A stretch of DNA of 64,000 bases. Source: Parascedosporium putredinis. Taxonomy: Eukaryota; Ascomycota; Sordariomycetes; Microascales; Microascaceae. The DNA lies in the NCBI GenBank assembly GCA_949357655.1, contig CASHTG010000010.1:186001-250000 (forward strand), in the 5' to 3' direction. The notes below the pieces were generated by a model. That model was not told the DNA's origin. It did no database searches and saw only the letters and a list, made by a program, of their open reading frames with translations. A program made the translations under genes and the position numbers. Of the stretch, positions 1-10,963 are shown piece after piece (position 1 is the first letter of the stretch; the number at the start of each line of letters is the position of its first letter).

Positions 1-597
1 CTGCCTCTCAATCAAATCGCTGTTAGACTCACACGAAAACCACTTGACAGCCACGACTGCGCCCCCGGCATCTGCTACGAGGGCAACTGCCCCGGCCACC
101 GCATCTTCACGACGGACGGCACGTGTCATCCCGACCCAGGGATAGGCGGTACGTGCGAGGGCAAATGGGGCGACTGCTGCAACTTCGAGGGCCAGTGCGG
201 GACGGGCGCGGGCTACTGCGACGACGACAGCTGCTGGGGCGGCAACTGCCTCCGCTGGCGCGGGTGCCGCCGCGGCTTTTGCTCGAGAAGAGCAGGTACG
301 AGGACTCGATGACGACGGATGGGACGTGTGGGGCGCTGCGCAGAAACGGTGCATCTCGGAGTGGCCGGCGTGTTGTAATCGCGACGGTGTTTGCGGGGGC
401 TCGAGAGAGGATTGCGATGTCGCGAAAGGATGGTAGGTCCCAGCATCGAAGCGACAAACTCTTGCCATGTATCAAGGCTAACCTTATCGACTTGTAGTCA
501 ACCAGGATTCGGCGACTGTGATGGCGTAGGGTCCTGGAGTTTGCATCAGCCCCAAGCAACATCTCCGGCGGTGTTGCCCTTTCGGGGTTCATTGTGA
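1..597 (+). CDS. Chitin-binding type-1 (hevein-like) repeat protein, 3' end only
   Basis: The gene enters from the left edge. An intron appears to end at 50 (acttgacag), after which a frame reads CAPGICYEGNCPGH, then TTDGTC and GKWGDCCNFEGQCGTG, the Cys-rich signature of a ChtBD1 module. A second module follows (DGTCG, EWPACCNRDGVCGG, EDCDVAKG). A second intron at 433-497 (GTAGGT donor, GCTAAC branch point, TAG acceptor) restores CQPGFGDCDG, the usual end of this module, and the frame stops at 597. Proteins with such modules are secreted and bind chitin or chito-oligomers; whether a catalytic domain lies upstream cannot be seen. Two single-base frame breaks are needed, near 258-270 and 335-345, so the copy is either mis-assembled or decayed. 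The family assignment is secure; the full product is unknown. Confidence 0.75.
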
Positions 598-1256
598 ACA
601 GGTGGTGCCCCGCGATGTACTGATGGCCGTATCGGGCCTGGCAGCGAAAGATGATAGAAATCTTTGTCATTGAGGTCAACTTGGCTCTGTATTAACGGAT
701 AAGATGCGATATCCCCGTAAAGGCTCCCCGATGTTTGCCAGCACGTGAATTTATTAGGTCGTTTGCGCCAAGATTCCAATATGCACATGCCCATCATCGA
801 TTGATGCTGCCAGTCCGGTCTACTTGTTCGGGGTTTCCATAAATACATGTAGCCACCCCCAGTGGATGATCGGCAGAAATCGCGACGAAAAGAGTGGTCA
901 AAGTCGGCGCGATTTACGCCGTGTTACGCCGCGTTGGGCTCAAAATAGCAAAAAGCTGACTGACTGGAAAAATGGGGCATCCAAGGCAAGGGGAGTGATT
1001 CGGCTTGATCAGTGGCGGAGCCATCCGCTTTAGGGAAAACCTCGAGTGCTTTTAGGCCTTTGTGCGATCACAGGGTTACATCGGCCTGTTTCCCTTGTGA
1101 GAATCGCAATAACCCCTTGTCCCCCTCCCCGTTGGCCCACCAGTATCTTTAAAAATACTTAACCAAGCTGCTGGTCCAACCTTTTCCGAGAAAGGTTGGG
1201 TCTATTATTACCTTGAATCCACCTGACGTGCGCCGCACAGGAGAAGAGTTTCAAAC
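598..1256. other. Intergenic region
   Basis: No gene is supported here. The last 100 bases hold AT-rich stretches (taaaaatactt near 1150) that could serve as promoter of the gene starting at 1257, but no site is decisive. Confidence 0.5.
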
Positions 1257-2330
1257 ATGCGCTTCACGACGACACGATTTCTTTTCTGGGCGACGACGCT
1301 CCTGCTCGCCGTGGAAGCACGAAGGGGAGGCGGTGGTAGCTCCGACGGAGACAGCGGGAGCAGCGGCGGCGACGACGATGACTCGGGCTCCGGGGCGGCT
1401 CCAGCGGCGGCGGCAGCAGCACGCCTTGCCGGACGACGCGCGATCCGCCCACCCTCTCGGACCTCGACGTCAACCGGTTCGTCAACTACACCGAGGATCC
1501 CCACTTTGGCGGCGCGTACTACTTTGGCCGGGTCACCCTCAACTTCACCGCCATCGCGGACAAGGACGTCACCTGCCGGTCGTCGGTCGACTTCCAGATG
1601 CCCCTGAATCTGTATGCGGCGGCTTTCATCGCGCCGCAGAGCCCGTGGCCCGTCAGCTCGTCCAACCCCTACGTCATCGGCTTCAAGGCCTGGAATCCCG
1701 CGGGCGGCCCCGACGCCGACTTCAACGCCTCGTACAACCGCTGCATCTCGCCCACCGACCTCGTCTTCCTGCGCACCACGTCGTGGTTCTCGTACACGTA
1801 CCCCAACGCGGCGCTCAGGGAGGTGGTCGACACCGTCGACCTCTCCTTTTCCGCCAACCCTACCCCCGCCGCCGAGGGAAACTCTACGGCGAGGCCGCCT
1901 TCGTCGCCGGCCGTGCGCTTCGCGGGCACGTACGTGGAGCCGCCGCAGGATCGGTGGAACAACATCTCGCTCGCCCAGTGGGGCGGCGACGCGCTCGGTA
2001 TTCCGGACGATCTTTGCCTGGGCGAGACTACCTTTGACGATCCGTTCCCCGAGGGGACCACGATCGAGGGTACCGTGAGCGCGGATGAGTTTGTGCTCAC
2101 GATGCGGGGACGCGCGTCAGAGCGGTATACGGGGTCAACGCGAGCTTTGTGCTGGAATTCAAGGGTTCTTTTGCCGCGGACAATTCGACGCAGGCTGTCA
2201 CGATTGACGGGGACACGGTCAATTTCAACGTGATTAACGGCGAGGAGAATGGGCAGTCGGCGCTGCGAGCGTGGGGGTGACGACCATGGTCTTTTTGACG
2301 GGCGTGGTGCTGAGCTTTGGTCTGTTGTGA
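1257..2330 (+). CDS. Secreted, probably GPI-anchored protein of unknown function
   Basis: The start is ATG at 1257, giving a clear signal peptide (MRFTTTRFLFWATTLLLAVEA) and then a Gly/Ser/Asp linker. The body carries several potential N-glycosylation sites and Cys residues, with segments such as NRFVNYTEDPHFGGAYYFGR and SYNRCISPTDLVFLRTTSWF. The C-terminus is a small-residue stretch followed by a hydrophobic tail (TMVFLTGVVLSFGLL), as in GPI-attachment signals. Three frame breaks are each repaired by adding one G to a G run: 1392-1395, 2106-2109 and 2251-2253. I do not recognise the family. The inferred location is the plasma membrane or cell wall. No intron is needed. Confidence 0.65.
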
Positions 2331-2588
2331 GGAAGGGAATAGGAATAGTTTGAGATGATACCCCCTGTTGACGCGCGCGCGGTAGAGGGAAAGTTACAAA
2401 AATGGGACTACACACGTAGGTATTAGAATGAAGCAACGACACAATTTCACAATTTTCAAGTTTTCTTTTTCTTTTTTTTTTTCGTTAGCTAAACAGAGTC
2501 GAGCACTCGGCGCTCGTTCGTGCGAAATTTCCGGTGCTTTAAGCCGACTTCCTCCTGTAACTTGGCGGCTTGACTATAACCTCCACCC
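2331..2588. other. Short intergenic region between convergent genes
   Basis: This is the shared 3' region of two convergent genes. It holds a T-rich tract (2460-2482), compatible with 3'-end formation. Confidence 0.4.
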
Positions 2589-4021
2589 CTACCCACGTTG
2601 CGTCGTCATCGAATCCTGAGAAGCCTTCAAGCTGCCACTATCGGTGTCAATATCCATGCAATCGCCCTTTTCCACAGATCCCTGCTTTGCCTCCTCACCC
2701 ACGGCCGCTTTCTTCTCCATTCTCGACGCACCCTGGGACCGCCGATTAGCGCAGGCTTGAGCAAATCCGTCAAGAAACTGCTTCGGAAGAGCAAGAATCT
2801 TGTAATCCGCCATGAGGCGGTGCTGGAAGATTCTGTGCGACATGGCGAGGTACCACGCACAAAAGGTGTCCTAGACCTCCTTGGCGCCTTCCTCCGTCGG
2901 CCTCGGGATATACGGATCATTGACCATGGCGGAGTCGATGGCCATGGCCACGCCGTCCTGGTCCAGGGTGATGCTGCGCACCTGGTTGAAGTCGAGGAGC
3001 CAGAGCTCGGTGCTGCGCCTCAAGAAACTTACCAGGCCGGTGCCATGGCTTCCTGCTGCTGCACCAGCACCAGCACCCTGCTGGCTACCAGCCCGGGCAA
3101 AGGTCATCGTGGCGGCGCTTCCGAGCACGAACTCGACGTCACGAGCATCCGTCTGCGCCGCCCAGTGCATGACGGCCATGGCCTCAGCCATACCGCGGGC
3201 GTACGAGGCCACGTCGAGCTCGAGCTCCTTCATCTGGGCTAGATGGAGCTTGAAATTCCGCAGCGAGAAGAAGCGACGGCCCGTGTGCCACCCGCGCGCG
3301 CTGCCGAGGTACACGCGGACGAGGCAGTCGGCGTTGGCCGGGTCCCTTTGGCTTGCTCCTTCTGCGCGGGGTCGAAGTGGCAGTACCTGTCGACGAGGAG
3401 GTGGCGCGTGGCCTCGGGCAGGGGCCAGATGCGTTCCGCACAGAGGATGGCGCCGGTGGGCGGGCCGTCCTCCCCGGCGGGGAGGATGGCGGTGTCGACG
3501 ATGCCCTGGCTCTCGAGCAACTTGCGGGCGTCGTCGCCCGCCCTGTAGTCGTAGCAGTGGGGTACGCGGGTGCTGGCGACGCAAAACTCGGCAAAGGCCC
3601 GGGCGATGAGCACGTGCTTGTCGAAATCGTTGCGCAGGTCCGCGTTGTCGAACCGGCCGATCTTGAGCGCGAAGTTGCGGCCGTCCGAGGACCAGACGGT
3701 GCCGCACGCGCCGGCGCCGATTTGGCGGCAGGGCGTGTCGGTCTGGCCTTGGGCGGAGGCGTTGCGCTGGGCTTCGGAGGAAGCGGTGCTGATTTCCGTG
3801 GTGATTGTGAGCATGCGTTTGAGTTCGCGGTTCATGCGCTTCTTGGCCTCGGTTGCTACTTGTGTTGCTTCTTCGGTTTCGTCTTTTGGTGGCGGTGGGA
3901 CATCGTTTGAGGCGGGCTGGGGGCCGGGCTGCGATTGGGAGGAGGCGGCGGAGGGAGGCGATGGGGGCCCTCTGAGGTCCTGGGGATGAGAGACTGGTTC
4001 AGGTGGGACTGTGGTGGACAT
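2589..4021 (-). CDS. DUF3669-type fungal protein (often annotated as zinc finger protein)
   Basis: ATG at 4021 opens a Pro/Ser-rich low-complexity N-terminus, then the conserved body: RQIGAGACGTVW, a basic segment, ARGMAEAMAVMHWAAQTDA and LWLLDFNQVRSITLDQDGVA, followed by NDPYIPRP. The order GAGxxGxV... MAxAMAxxHW... LWLLDFNQ matches the fungal DUF3669 family, which is kinase-like at its N-terminus; biochemical function is unknown. One base is missing near 3344-3346 (C run on the + strand). An in-frame TAG at 2871-2873 separates the NDPYIPRP part from an intact C-terminal part (CAWYLAMSHRIFQHRL) in the same frame. The family usually has Trp there, so TGG to TAG is the simplest explanation. 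The gene ends at 2589 after a Lys/Glu-rich tail. It may be a pseudogene if the TAG is real. Confidence 0.7.
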
Positions 4022-5311
4022 GATGGGCCGCCGGTGTCAGGGGCTTATATGTGTGTATGTGTCTATGTGTTTGAGGAGGGGTTAGAGATGGGATTGACGG
4101 GAGGAAGAGGGAGAGAATGTTGTCAGAAGAATTCTCTGGCAGATGTGTTGTTTAAATGCTTCAATGTTCTCTCTGATGCTTGCTCCAGAGGATCTGAATA
4201 TGCTGAGTTGCCTAGGTAATCATCACAGAGTTGAGGAAGGAGCAGATGGGCTTTGATGATGCTGTGAGCTCCTTCCTTACCAAGGTCACCTCATCAAACC
4301 GATATCGCCAGAGGAGCAGAGCAGAAAGAACCCAAGGCATTTTCGAGAGATGATCTAATATTTCAAAGTTCCCCATGACATCTATATTATTCCTCTTCTT
4401 CATTTTTCCAATGTCGTACCTCGAACAACTCAGACGCTTGTTAGCATGATATTGGGCCCATGGCCGGGCCCTGCCTCTCGCACAAATATTGCTTATTTGG
4501 CTAGATCTACCGGAGTCAGTATAGATTTCCAACTCTTGAAGCGATCCTGTATCTTCGCTAGGTCAACTCACCTAAGCTACGGATTGTCGTCGAGATACTA
4601 CATAATTGACAACTCTTTGTGATGCAGTCCGAAAAGGAGACGACGACCTACAGAAAGCTCCTTGGCTACAACAATACGAATATCGGAAGACGCACAGTGA
4701 TCAGTCAGCTCACAGACTTATATCCATTGGCTTTTCGAGCTTCATACCCCGACAATAAACTAGTGACGATAAGTCCGACAAAGAAGAGGGGAGACTCGCC
4801 AAGGCGCCAGACATTACCCATCGGGGACGTCTCTTCGGAAGAGCAGCCCTAGCGTCCGGAGAAGCAACCATCGTGGGTTGTGTTTGGGGGATAGCGAGCG
4901 GAGGTGGACGCTAGTGCTTCGAATTTCCTGTTTCGGATCGATTGCTGCAATGAGTGGGCTTCTGCAGCTCGCCGCCACCCAGAGTGCCCTACCGGGCGAA
5001 CGAACGGCGAGCCCGACATGGTTTGACGCGACTCAATTAACCGCGACGTTTAGTATGACAGGTTGGGCGATGCGGGGTGATGTGCGGGGATCCTTCACAA
5101 GGAGGGGATGATTCAAGAAAGATCAGTGGGATTTGAAGTGTCCTCGATATATTTCATCTCCCACCATCAGACTGTGTTCGATTTGAGTTTCTGGTTGTTT
5201 CCTGATCAACATCAAGTCGCCGCAGGAACCCCTTCGCCCACGGCAATTCCTTTTCATTTCATCTTCCCTTTTGAACAAGGCCAAAAAAAGAGAAAAGAAA
5301 AGAAAGCAAAA
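4022..5311. other. Intergenic region, divergent promoter space
   Basis: The region lies between two divergent genes. Short open frames here show no recognisable family or coding character. A purine-rich AAAG stretch (5281-5310) directly precedes the start codon of the downstream dehydrogenase. Confidence 0.5.
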
Positions 5312-6223
5312 ATGTCCGCCGACGCACTTTCCTCCCTCTTCGCCCTCTCCAACAGGACCATCGCCATCACCGGCGGCGCCCGCGGCCTCGGCCTCACCCT
5401 CGCCACCGCCGCCGTCGAAGCGGGGTCGCACGTCGCCTGCCTCGACGTCCTCGCCGAACCCGCCCCGGAGGAGTGGGAAATCCTGCAAATCCTCGCGCAG
5501 GCCGCCGGCGTATCCGCCACCTACCGCCGCTGCGACGTCACGTCCGAGGCCGACGTCGAGGCCGCCTTCGCCGCGATTGCCGGCGAGGCCCAGGCCCGGG
5601 GCTCCGAGCTCGCGGGCGCGGTGGCGTGCGCGGGCATCCAGCAAAGACGCTGGCCCTCGACTACCCGGCCGAGGATTTCGAGCGCATGATGCGGGTCAAC
5701 GCGGCGGGGGTGTTCATCACGGCGAAGCACGCGGCGCGGACCATGATTGCGCGGGGTGTCAAGGGTAGCATCGTCCTCGTGGCGAGTATGAGTGGGCAGA
5801 TTGCGAACCGTGGGCTGTTTTGCTCGGCGTATAATGCGAGCAAGGCGGCCGTGCAGCAGCTCGGGCGGTCTCTGGCGCAGGAATGGGGCCAGTTTGGTAT
5901 CAGGGTCAACACTCTGTCTCCCGGCGTAAGCAATCTCTGTCCTCTTTTTTCTTCTTTTTTTTTCTTTTTTTTTTCTTCTAGGTGGTTTAGACGTGCTCTG
6001 ACATTCTTTGACCTATGCGTAGTACATTAGGACAGCCATGACGGACGACCTGCTCGCTGCGGAGCCCGCGCTCGAGACGTTTTGGATGGCCGGTGCCATG
6101 CTCGGCAGGCTTGGCGTACCCGCCGACTTCAAGGCCCCTGTCATTTTCCTGTTGTCTGACGGCAGCAGGTTCATGACGGGCGCTGACCTGAGGGTCGATG
6201 GCGGACACTGCGCCGCCGCATAA
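5312..6223 (+). CDS. Short-chain dehydrogenase/reductase (SDR, classical type)
   Basis: ATG at 5312 follows an A-rich leader. The Rossmann motif is ITGGARGLGL (TGxxxGxG), followed by the acidic CDVT, the NAAG element after MMRV, the active-site Ser region VLVASMSGQIA, and YNASKAAV (YxxxK), then RVNTLSPG. After an intron beginning GTAAGC at 5926, with a long polypyrimidine tract and an acceptor near 6030, the C-terminal part reads LGRLGVPADFKAPVIFLLSD and TGADLRVDGGH, standard for classical SDRs such as polyol or carbonyl reductases. One base is missing near 5641-5647, and the exon phases do not join cleanly at the intron, which suggests another indel there. It is expected to be a cytosolic NAD(P)-dependent oxidoreductase; the substrate cannot be told. 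Confidence 0.88.
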
Positions 6224-7583
6224 GCATGGCCCGGCCGGGACGGAAGAACGCAGACAACGGAATCATGAGGGGCTGGTTTTGCCTTGTTGTGTTGGTTGGT
6301 TGAGTGTCACGATGGGAGTGTAACGATGCAAGGACCCAAAAAGAATTGCCAACAGAGTGCTGAGAGGGCTTACTTTACGCATTTACACAGCTGATTAGTA
6401 TGACTATATGGAACTTGATTTTCAAATCAAACACAGATATTACCCTTGCGGCCGGTGGCTTTGTGGAGCAGCCCGTTTTGCCCAAACTCCCGCTTCCAGG
6501 CTCTAATGTTCCCTTCCCTCCCCCTTCATTTCATCGTTCTAGAACGAGTTTCTTGTACAACCCGGACGACCAACACAAACACGGCACAAGATTACGAAGC
6601 GACGCTCAAGTATTACCAACACCTCCTCCGCCCGAGCCTGACTCACTGATGCGACGGGTCACGGCCTCAATTTCAGTGCGTTGGAGGCGCTGGCGATGGG
6701 GCGGGGTGCAAGCGAACAGAAAATGAATTAAGCGAGGCTCAGTTCACGCGCAAAAAAACGTACAACCAGGAGAAAGAGTCCGGGAGAGGGAGAGAGAGAG
6801 AGGGAGCTTTTGTGATTTCATGTTTGTGCCTGCCCGCTCCAAAAAAGATCAGTGATCATAATCGATCGATTGAAAAATGGGGGGGATGATCCCGCTCTCC
6901 CGCCGACTCCACGGGCTGGGCCCCTTCCGCTTAGCACAGCCGGAAACGGAGGGGGGCTTTTACGTGCCTAAGAGAGGACCCTTAAAACACGGGTCAGGGC
7001 CCCCGTCTCTCCCCAGCAATTGGGAGGGGACAAAAGAGCCCTGGAGGTATCGAGACGCTTCGCATTGTCTCGTCTCCCGATCCCCGATCGTAGCAGGTCT
7101 TCCGGGTCCATGCGCCACCGCCAAGACTTTTGTCTTGCCGTGCTTGTTGTTGGTAGGACGTTGTTTCCGGGAATACCAATCTCTCGGGTCCCTCCTTTAG
7201 TGAGGCCATCTCGGGCTGAAGTGGCAGCAATAACCGTGACAAAAAAGGGGAGGGGTTAGGTTAGGGGCTTTCGAGGCGGAGAGGGGAAAAGGGTAAAATA
7301 GCCGGGAGGCGGAACCTGCAGAATAAGAAACACATGGTGTATGTGCCTCGAACCAACAGCACCACGATGCCTACATTGTTCGGTTATTAGCTAGGAAACG
7401 AAAAAAGACATGGAAAAGAAAAAAACAATTAAAACCCATGCGTGCGCAAACACAACCACACCGATTTTGTCCATCGTTGTTTTCGTTTTACCCCCGCCGT
7501 TGACCGTGTAGGAGTACTAGATCCCACCTTTTGTCTTTCCATGTCGAATCCATCTGGTTGACCCAGCCCTTTTTCACTCCATC
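6224..7583. other. Intergenic region with GA-rich microsatellite
   Basis: No gene is supported. A GA microsatellite lies around 6783-6806. The region probably carries the 3' UTR of the dehydrogenase and the promoter of the membrane-protein gene at 7584. Confidence 0.45.
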
Positions 7584-8558
7584 ATGCGGCTCGACATGGA
7601 GGTGGACGACCGCCAGGTCCCCACGAAGCCAGCCCCGGTCCGCGACGGCACCGACCACCAAGCATCATCACCGGCGCCACAACCAGCACCACCACCACAA
7701 AACCCGTGCGCCGAGCCGGCCGGGCCTACCCACGCTCCATCTGGGGCCTGTGGATCGCCATCCCCATCCTCGTCGTCTCCTGCATCCTCGAACTCGGCCT
7801 CAAGATCACGGCGCCGCGGCTCGGGTCCTTTGATGTCCCGCGCGACGCGAGCGTCCTCGTGCCCGGCGACCGGTTGGTCGCGTCCGCGATGAGGCTGTGG
7901 CCGGCCGCGGTGCAAAAGGGCGAGGTCATGGTGCCGACGGTGTTGGCGGCCGTGACGCTGGTGGAAGTTTTGGCGCTGGGCTTCTTCGTGGTTCGCGTGG
8001 TACGCCAAAATCCCGTTACTGTAAGTTTTCTCAACGTTCGACTTTCTTCACTCGATTCGAAAGGGGAGGGAAAAAAAACACTCGACAGTAAGAAAGGATA
8101 AAAGAAGAGAAACTGACAAAATTCTCGCTCTAGATCCCCCTCACAGGAAGAATCACCATGCTCCTCGCCATGGCCATCATCGACATCTTCGGCATCGCCA
8201 CCCTCGGCTTCGTCTTCATCGTCAACTACAAATCCGCCCGCTTCGACAACGCCCAGGCCCTCACCCAGGCCGAGGCCGCCCGCCTCGCCAGCGGCAACCC
8301 CAACGCCGGCTTCGGCTCCGCCGAGTTCACCTACCAGGGCAGCGGCCCTTTACCACGGAGACGTGGGCCTGCCGCGTCAAGGAGCTGCCGGGCTTCGATG
8401 CGAGCTTCGCCGGCGGGCTCTCCAGGGCGTGCGGCATGGAGCAGGCGGCGCGGTATTTGCTGATTGTGATTTCGGTGACGCTGCTCGCCGTGTTTGAGCT
8501 TGTATTTCGGGATAAAGTGGACGGAACTGGATTGTTTGCCGCGCCACGTTACAGATGA
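7584..8558 (+). CDS. Predicted four-pass membrane protein, unknown function
   Basis: A short polar, Pro/Thr-rich N-terminus leads into four hydrophobic segments: SIWGLWIAIPILVVSCILEL, VMVPTVLAAVTLVEVLALGF, MLLAMAIIDIFGIATLGFVF and YLLIVISVTLLAVFELVF. An intron at 8021-8133 (GTAAGT donor, CTGAC branch, TAG acceptor) separates the second and third. Between the third and fourth segments there is an extracellular or lumenal loop with two Cys (TWACRV and SRACGM). Two single-base breaks are inferred, one between 7640 and 7660 (which also makes the exact start uncertain) and one at 8346-8351. The four-helix layout with a Cys pair in the last loop is common in fungal membrane proteins of unknown function. 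I do not recognise a named family. Confidence 0.62.
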
Positions 8559-8958
8559 CATTGCTTTTTTGGCGGCCTGTTTGTTTCACCTTTTTTTTTT
8601 TTTTTTCGTCTTTGGGAAAGCTGTACTTGTACGAAGGCGTAGGGTGGAGGGACACACGGGTAAACTTAACATAGAACACATTGACCATGGATGATCCATG
8701 GTCGTCATCATTCACATAAAGATATGTAGCCATGATCCTTGTATTAGCCTTCTTTTGGCGACAACTTTTTTTGCTGCCCAGATCATCAATTGATATAATT
8801 ACCTGGAAGTTTTGAACACATAGTTGTGCCGAAAGAAACCGATAAAAAACAAAGAACGCCAGGAAATGGGGTGAACAAGTAATTTCGAACAATCAATTTG
8901 AAAGAAAAGGGAATAAATAAATCAAGCACAGGTTTTTTGTTTTTCAAGGTGCTCCGCG
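8559..8958. other. Convergent intergenic region with a perfect hairpin
   Basis: This region lies between two convergent membrane-protein genes. It holds a T run (8591-8608) and a perfect 8-bp stem with 5-base loop at 8683-8703. No gene is seen. Confidence 0.45.
8683..8703. repeat. Perfect 8-bp inverted repeat (hairpin)
   Basis: GACCATGG, a loop ATGAT, then CCATGGTC. It sits between convergent 3' ends, so a role in 3'-end formation is possible but unproven. Confidence 0.6.
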
Positions 8959-10963
8959 TTAGGGCGGTTGTGGTCGGGGCAAGGACTGCATCCTAATCTG
9001 CGAGTCTCCCTGGGCGGCGCCTGATGCTAAGTCGCTGGCGTCCGAGTTGCTCCTCACCGGCTCCGCGCTTTTACCCCCTCTGTCCTTCGGAACACGACGT
9101 AGTTGGGGCTGATTCTCCTTCCAACGCTCTCCTCAACTCCGACTAGATTTAAAAAGCACGAATTAGCGACTGAAGCAAGGGGAGAATAATAAATGGTAAA
9201 GGCACGAGAGACTTACAAAGCGTGGAATACGCCCATCTGGCAAAGACAGGCACCCAGATGACCACGGCGATGATTTGTCCGTAGTCCCAGGCATCCTTGG
9301 TCGTAAACGTCATGCCAATGGAGTAGTCGATCGAGATGATGTATCGAAGCAAGAACACGACCATGATGAGGTCGAGCATGGCCCACCGCAAGTGGAGTAT
9401 GACTGCGACGATGGGGTACTTTTCGGTAACGTTGAACTTGCGGCGGAGACCCTCGAGGAGTCGGCTATGGGCGAGCTCGTCGAGGATGAGGACGGAGATG
9501 AAGAGGTGGGAGACGGCGATGCATTGGCGAGCCAGGCGGCGGCCGTAGATGCTGGGAATGCTGGTATCATCTCCAGAGGGCGGGGAGAGGCGCAAAGGGT
9601 GCATATTCAGGTTCCCGCCGCACTCGGGTATGGGGTCGACGGCATAGCGGGCGAGGTGGCTCTGGTCGACGATGACGCCGAGGATATAGACGGCGACGGA
9701 GAGGCAAAGGTATACCACCAGCGGGTGCCGAGGCGCTGGAGGGAGGACTGGATCATGAGGACGAGGAGGACGTGGGTGGTGGCGAAGAAGGCGGAGGAGC
9801 GGGCGCTGATGAACTTGTCGGGGGCCCAGGTGGGGCCGTAGATGATGAGGGTGGCGAGCTGGATGGCGATCATGAAGAAGGACTGGGCTTCTTGGAAGTC
9901 GGCGAGGGAGGTGAAGAGGGCGGCGGCGACGCGGGAGCTGCGGATGTAGTCGAGGATGGTGCCGATGGGCCGGCGGGACTGGACCTGGGCGAGGCCGTCG
10001 AGGGTTTCTTCCTTGGGTTTTTGGAGAGGGTGGAGATGAGGAAGTCGGGGAGGCGGGTCCAGTAGGTGAGGAGGTTGGCGACGGTGAAGAAGATGATGGC
10101 GATGCTGATTTGGATAAAGTACCCGGCGAGGACCTGGGATGGGGGTGTGCACGTTAGCTTTTGTTAGGTTTTATGCGGTGAGTCTCCCCGCTGCCTTGCA
10201 TTTGGTCGCGTGTCTGGTAAACCTCCCTAAAATAGGTTGGTAGGAACAAGCATAGGGACAAGTAATGAAAAGAAAAAGAAAAGATGCTTACCCCGGGCCC
10301 ACCGATATCGTCCGCTTCCGAATCTTCCAGCATCTCGCTCCTAGACGTGCACAGCCAGTCAAACTCCTCCAACAAGAGACCCATGGTCTGAAGCCCCTCC
10401 CTCGCGGAGATAGACGCCCACGAGCGGTCGAGGAAGGACTCGTCGTAGTATTTCTCGTACTGGCACTCGCCATAATCCCCGGACGCGCACGTGGCCGCGG
10501 TGCAACGGGCCATGCTCTCGAGGACGACGGGCCAGTCAAAGTCGACGAGAGGCCCAAAGTGCAGCTCGGCCTGGTAGGGCTTCATGTCGACGTAGCGGGC
10601 CTCGAGGGAGCCGTTCTGGACGAGCATGGCCGAGGTGGCGAGGACGGCGCAGTTGTAGAGGCTAAAGGAGGAGAAGAGGTCGGTGGCGTTGCGGCAGGCG
10701 AGGGCGCAGTCGCGGGCGACTTGGCGGTCGTAGTTGTCGCCGAGGTTCAGGTCGAGGGGGCAGCCCTTGAAGTCGAGCTTGACCTCGACGAGCTCGGGGA
10801 TCTCGAGGCCATCTTCGTGGACGGAGGATTCTTGCGGGGCGTAGCCGCCGGCGACGGTGGCGTTGAGCTTGGTGAAGGAGTTGAGGAGGATGCCGGCGAT
10901 GGCGTAGTCGGTGGAGACGAACTTGTCCCAGGTGAAGTTGAGAAGGGGCACGGCGGCCACCAT
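8959..10963 (-). CDS. Predicted multi-pass membrane protein with Cys-rich ectodomain
   Basis: The start is taken as ATG at 10963 (MVAAVPLLNFTWDKF); an in-frame ATG at 11071 would add 36 unusual residues. A hydrophilic Cys-containing ectodomain follows, with potential N-glycosylation sites and motifs such as CRNATDLFSSFSLYNCAV and MARCTAATCASGDYGEC. An intron at 10134-10291 leads into at least six hydrophobic segments, including VLAGYFIQISIAIIFF, FFMIAIQLATLIIYG, MVYLCLSVAVYILGVI and YGQIIAVVIWVPVF. A second intron begins at 9217 (GTAAGT, GCTAAT branch) and leads to FGVEESVGRRISPNYVV. Breaks are inferred near 10002-10010, 9714-9720 and 9090. In one frame the protein stops at 9054; after a one-base correction it stops at 8959, with a more plausible charged tail. 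It resembles fungal membrane proteins without assigned function. Confidence 0.62.

Noticed and set aside
1208..2442. Long minus-strand frames opposite the GPI-type gene (for example 1669-2442)
   Set aside because: They mirror a GC-rich coding strand; the plus-strand frame has a signal peptide and GPI tail.
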